From Blastocatellia bacterium (GTDB lineage Bacteria > Acidobacteriota > Blastocatellia > Chloracidobacteriales > JADJPF01), in the NCBI GenBank assembly GCA_016713405.1, contig JADJPF010000020.1, positions 372,001-436,000 of the forward strand: a stretch of 64,000 bases of DNA, read 5' to 3'. Position 1 is the first letter of the stretch. Every line of letters starts with the position of its first letter. Both the position numbers and the translations under genes were made by a program. A model generated the notes under the pieces. The model saw only the letters and a list, made by a program, of their open reading frames with translations, was not told where the DNA came from and made no database searches. Shown here one piece after another: positions 62,501 through 64,000 of this stretch.

Positions 62501-62773
62501 GAAACCAAAGTTCGCACTTATTTACGTGAGCAAATTGGGGCTAGTGTTGAAGAACCTTCTGTAGAAATTTATCCTATAGGCGGAGGGCGCATTTTAGCAC
62601 GTCGTGGACAAGCAATAATTACCCATCAAGATGAAGGTTTTGAGCCATTTTGGAGCGAAATAACCGAAGCTTATTCACAAAAACTTTATGCTCGATTTGT
62701 TACTAAAAAACTGGCTATGGTAGCTCAGTTTTTTAGTCAAGAATTTCCAGAATATCAAATATTAGTGAGGTGA
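59597..62773 (+). CDS. Large protein of unknown function, 1058 residues
   Basis: Not recognised. The ATG at 59597 is favoured over an earlier in-frame ATG at 59561 because GAAAGG lies 8 bases upstream of it. The protein is mainly helical, without signal peptide or membrane helix. An early segment has coiled-coil character (EYNASLARSRQESLDKLATN...ELERLDIELSFLRAYSSKI). A central block has mixed composition (LPLGESMGAVAISRETAGYLLHM; CVYNYSSGQWEVITED), and there is a repeat-free helical C-terminal half. No catalytic or nucleotide motif was identified. It follows the pseudokinase in the same direction, probably in one operon; together they may form a regulatory or scaffold complex (inference). Confidence 0.65.
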   Translation: MSTPFELSQKGFNPLVERQHERLIQWAERVFAQPIADGNSINPQQYEIGFVSREQETVLYKDLYSRDSEVGLGLVTWRKTDLLDAIAYLKSSVKKKEYNASLARSRQESLDKLATNNNITDDQYFQSRNDIATELERLDIELSFLRAYSSKIDALERVIKLIGNESSLRVTRTSEQVLRLFSQSWRGLVKIKAWEAHFSDQAQLPALQLYKQPGEPAGFILPLGESMGAVAISRETAGYLLHMLKGINVLAEAYRNQLVTQTVDLNIEWGYPHMLVRAIVEFFYFCNFEMPFSYVDLAIDPEDPSQLCVYNYSSGQWEVITEDANSSRTLKRVGTEASQLLVNSGKLLKCRQDNELSDIIRRESAQITSAGESHNYRLFMCSGLSEFDLDPASQKVKFRMAFSSMSQLVESLLGENTELVLVKSSNLGGALQTILGMALLDSRAFSLPEGMRGLDPIGRFQILSGFWRVLGRRRAISMLGDEYVKQVTSGLASLGEQGPEHPTFLTMRAGTVIGFGANARPGVAKVTKAGEEQEEEIPAASPFATLGLSDQIRLLDLAVQTWKMSEELLQKLPEVHSQGKLKRILETLPALVSTRKDDIQMRFNPKWLVASHWQWTFMRTCAPVAWDFWTKISSDEAWDDVLLSLPPYQSLGQLIRLFSDVVRLILVMEISGSEVAESLQVQAESAGQTIIMGLEGFFREGERLPPQLAEAINFYYDPEIRFDSWLAFTSSFRHYLGQMKKDLKLLGVDPQLLSSIRGLVEQIEILYPVRDEKASNLPVAQVEPETALSDLMIDEAGAERIDYLLSNVLNASDKDNWTFFKLLSLTIRAEKRHLVTIVATHSSIITRLLPELSHLGLLFNVPNTARTFFNYLSGLDENNPPEQEALVEMRPKITEYFNQLAELYSSLVPLANQIPNLLPDDKKKLTDYLMAAPQKSSGLNFLVLLACNRLVIDIAESNEVASIQVERAETKVRTYLREQIGASVEEPSVEIYPIGGGRILARRGQAIITHQDEGFEPFWSEITEAYSQKLYARFVTKKLAMVAQFFSQEFPEYQILVR

Positions 62774-63009
62774 AAAGAAAAAATTTAATTTTGTTGTTTA
62801 TGTCGTCCTACCATTAAATACACCTATTAACCGATTTTATTGCAACAAATAACTTTATAGCTGTTGCAGTAGTTTTCTTGATCTATTAATGTTTGTGTTG
62901 ATTTATAGAAAAACAAGACAAAATTTTCAGCCTAGCCATTTGTTAAACGATTAAGAAAAATGCTTAAAAAAATCATTCCTAAATGATTTAGATAATATTG
63001 AGGAAAAAA

Positions 63010-64000
63010 ATGCAAAATTTTTTAGATTTTTATCCAATAGCAATGTTTTGGTCTGGCTCTGAAAGTGGGAAAGTAATTTTTAGCTTATTTGTCATTTTTC
63101 TAGCTGCAAAACTAAGTGCAGAAATTTTTGAACGTATTCGTCAACCAGCAGTAGTGGGAGAAATCTTAGCTGGTGTTTTAATTGGGCCTAGTTTACTTGG
63201 TCTAGTTCAACAAACCGAGCTAACAAAAGCTTTAGCCGAAATTGGAGTAATGATTTTGCTTTTTACTGTTGGACTTGAAATTAGCCCAAAAGCCTTATTT
63301 CAAGTAGGTAAAAGAGCTTTTTTAGTGGCTGTGCTAGGCGTTATGGTTCCTTTTTTTGCTGGATGGTTCCTTTTAGAACTTTGGGGAGAGCCAACCATAG
63401 AAGGTATTTTTTTAGGTGCTGCTATGGTAGCAACTAGTGTTGGTATTACTGCTAGAGTGCTAGCATCTTTAGGTGTTTTAAGTACACAGACTAGCCAAGT
63501 AATTATGGGTGCTGCTGTTATAGATGATGTGCTAGGGCTAATAATTTTAAGCATAGTTAGCAGTATGGCTAAAGGTAAAATTAATTATGGTGAGCTAATT
63601 CTTACAGCAGGTCTTTCAATTGGGTTTACTTTGTTTATGGTTTTTGTTGGTACAAAGCTAGTTAATAAAAGTCGTTCATCTCTTGAACGCTTAAAAATTG
63701 GACATGCCTTTTTTATCTTTGGATTAATACTTTGTTTAGGACTTTCTTTACTTGCCACTTATGTTGGAGTTGCTGCAATTATTGGTAGTTTTCTGGCAGG
63801 AATGGCACTATCTGAATCTACAGAAGACACAGAACTACATCTACAATCAGGCGCGGTAATGGAATTTTTACTTCCGTTTTTTTTAGTTGGAATAGGCTTA
63901 CAACTAGATTTAACAGTTTTTAAGGATAAACAAGTAATAATACTAACTATACTAGCAACTATTATTGCAGTTATAACAAAATTAATTGGTTGTGGTTTGG
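63010..64000 (+). CDS. Kef-type cation:proton antiporter, N-terminal part (runs off right edge)
   Basis: About 330 residues present, starting MQNFLDFYPIAMFW at 63010 with AGGA 6 bases upstream. The sequence is a Na+/H+ exchanger (CPA2) membrane domain: RQPAVVGEILAGVLIGPSLLG, IGVMILLFTVGLEI, GAAMVATSVGITARVL, the family motif VIDDVLGLIIL, and ATYVGVAAIIGSFLAGMAL. Nine to ten membrane helices are visible. The protein should exchange K+ or Na+ for protons across the inner membrane. The C-terminal end, which may include a TrkA-N/USP domain, is outside the window, so KefB/KefC-type versus simple exchanger cannot be decided. A 236-base intergenic stretch with nothing notable precedes it. Confidence 0.88.
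   Translation, partial: MQNFLDFYPIAMFWSGSESGKVIFSLFVIFLAAKLSAEIFERIRQPAVVGEILAGVLIGPSLLGLVQQTELTKALAEIGVMILLFTVGLEISPKALFQVGKRAFLVAVLGVMVPFFAGWFLLELWGEPTIEGIFLGAAMVATSVGITARVLASLGVLSTQTSQVIMGAAVIDDVLGLIILSIVSSMAKGKINYGELILTAGLSIGFTLFMVFVGTKLVNKSRSSLERLKIGHAFFIFGLILCLGLSLLATYVGVAAIIGSFLAGMALSESTEDTELHLQSGAVMEFLLPFFLVGIGLQLDLTVFKDKQVIILTILATIIAVITKLIGCGL

Overview
The window is a contiguous piece of an AT-rich bacterial chromosome that most resembles Acidobacteriota, possibly the Blastocatellia side (inference). The evidence is two Oar-type TonB-dependent receptors with N-terminal carboxypeptidase-regulatory domains, a VWFA protein of the kind best known from Acidobacteria, Ser/Thr kinases (one with the N-terminal zinc ribbon common in that phylum), and a kdsC-like gene that implies a Gram-negative envelope. 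No rRNA, tRNA, CRISPR array, prophage or transposase gene was recognised.

Layout. 1-5.9 kb: 5' part of transketolase (minus), a giant multi-membrane protein, an RluA-type pseudouridine synthase. 6-12.8 kb: two large Oar-like receptors separated by a small transposon-like repeat. 12.9-25 kb (plus): membrane protein with zinc finger, sensor histidine kinase (split by a frameshift), kdsC, double M16 peptidase, nadB, two PilT-type ATPases, ybaK. 25.4-28.8 kb: FHA/cNMP/DUF4388 protein, an unknown gene, a frameshifted VWFA protein. 29-34.7 kb (minus): envelope/translation operon ileS-lspA-lgt-DUF3592-rluD. 34.8-37.4 kb (minus): coiled-coil and YtxH proteins, an alpha/beta hydrolase, rpsT. 37.6-44.7 kb: LytS/LytTR two-component pair, two tandem transglutaminase-like proteins, an STT3-like glycosyltransferase (frameshifted). 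44.8-51 kb: secreted BNR-repeat protein, rhodanese, MerC-like protein, orphan LytTR regulator, and a compact metal-response operon (SmtB-type ArsR with a 19-bp palindromic operator plus a 24% histidine protein). 51.8-64 kb: kinase-ankyrin protein, ZnuD-like TonB receptor, a pseudokinase followed by a 1058-residue protein of unknown family, and the 5' part of a Kef-type antiporter.

Two things stand out. First, two copies of a MITE-like element (9079-9364 and 51530-51782) share about 19-bp terminal inverted repeats, exact 5-bp target duplications and a core of REP-like GCCCC...GGGGC hairpins; a third hairpin cluster without those ends lies at 27762-27896. Second, six genes, including essential ileS, are each broken by exactly one base (five losses, one gain). 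Two losses lie in six-base homopolymers and a third in a run of five. This looks more like residual consensus error than real decay, so the broken genes are best read as intact families. The most novel protein-level material is the pseudokinase/1058-aa pair at 57.2-62.8 kb and the zinc-type ArsR/histidine-rich operon at 50.3-51.1 kb.
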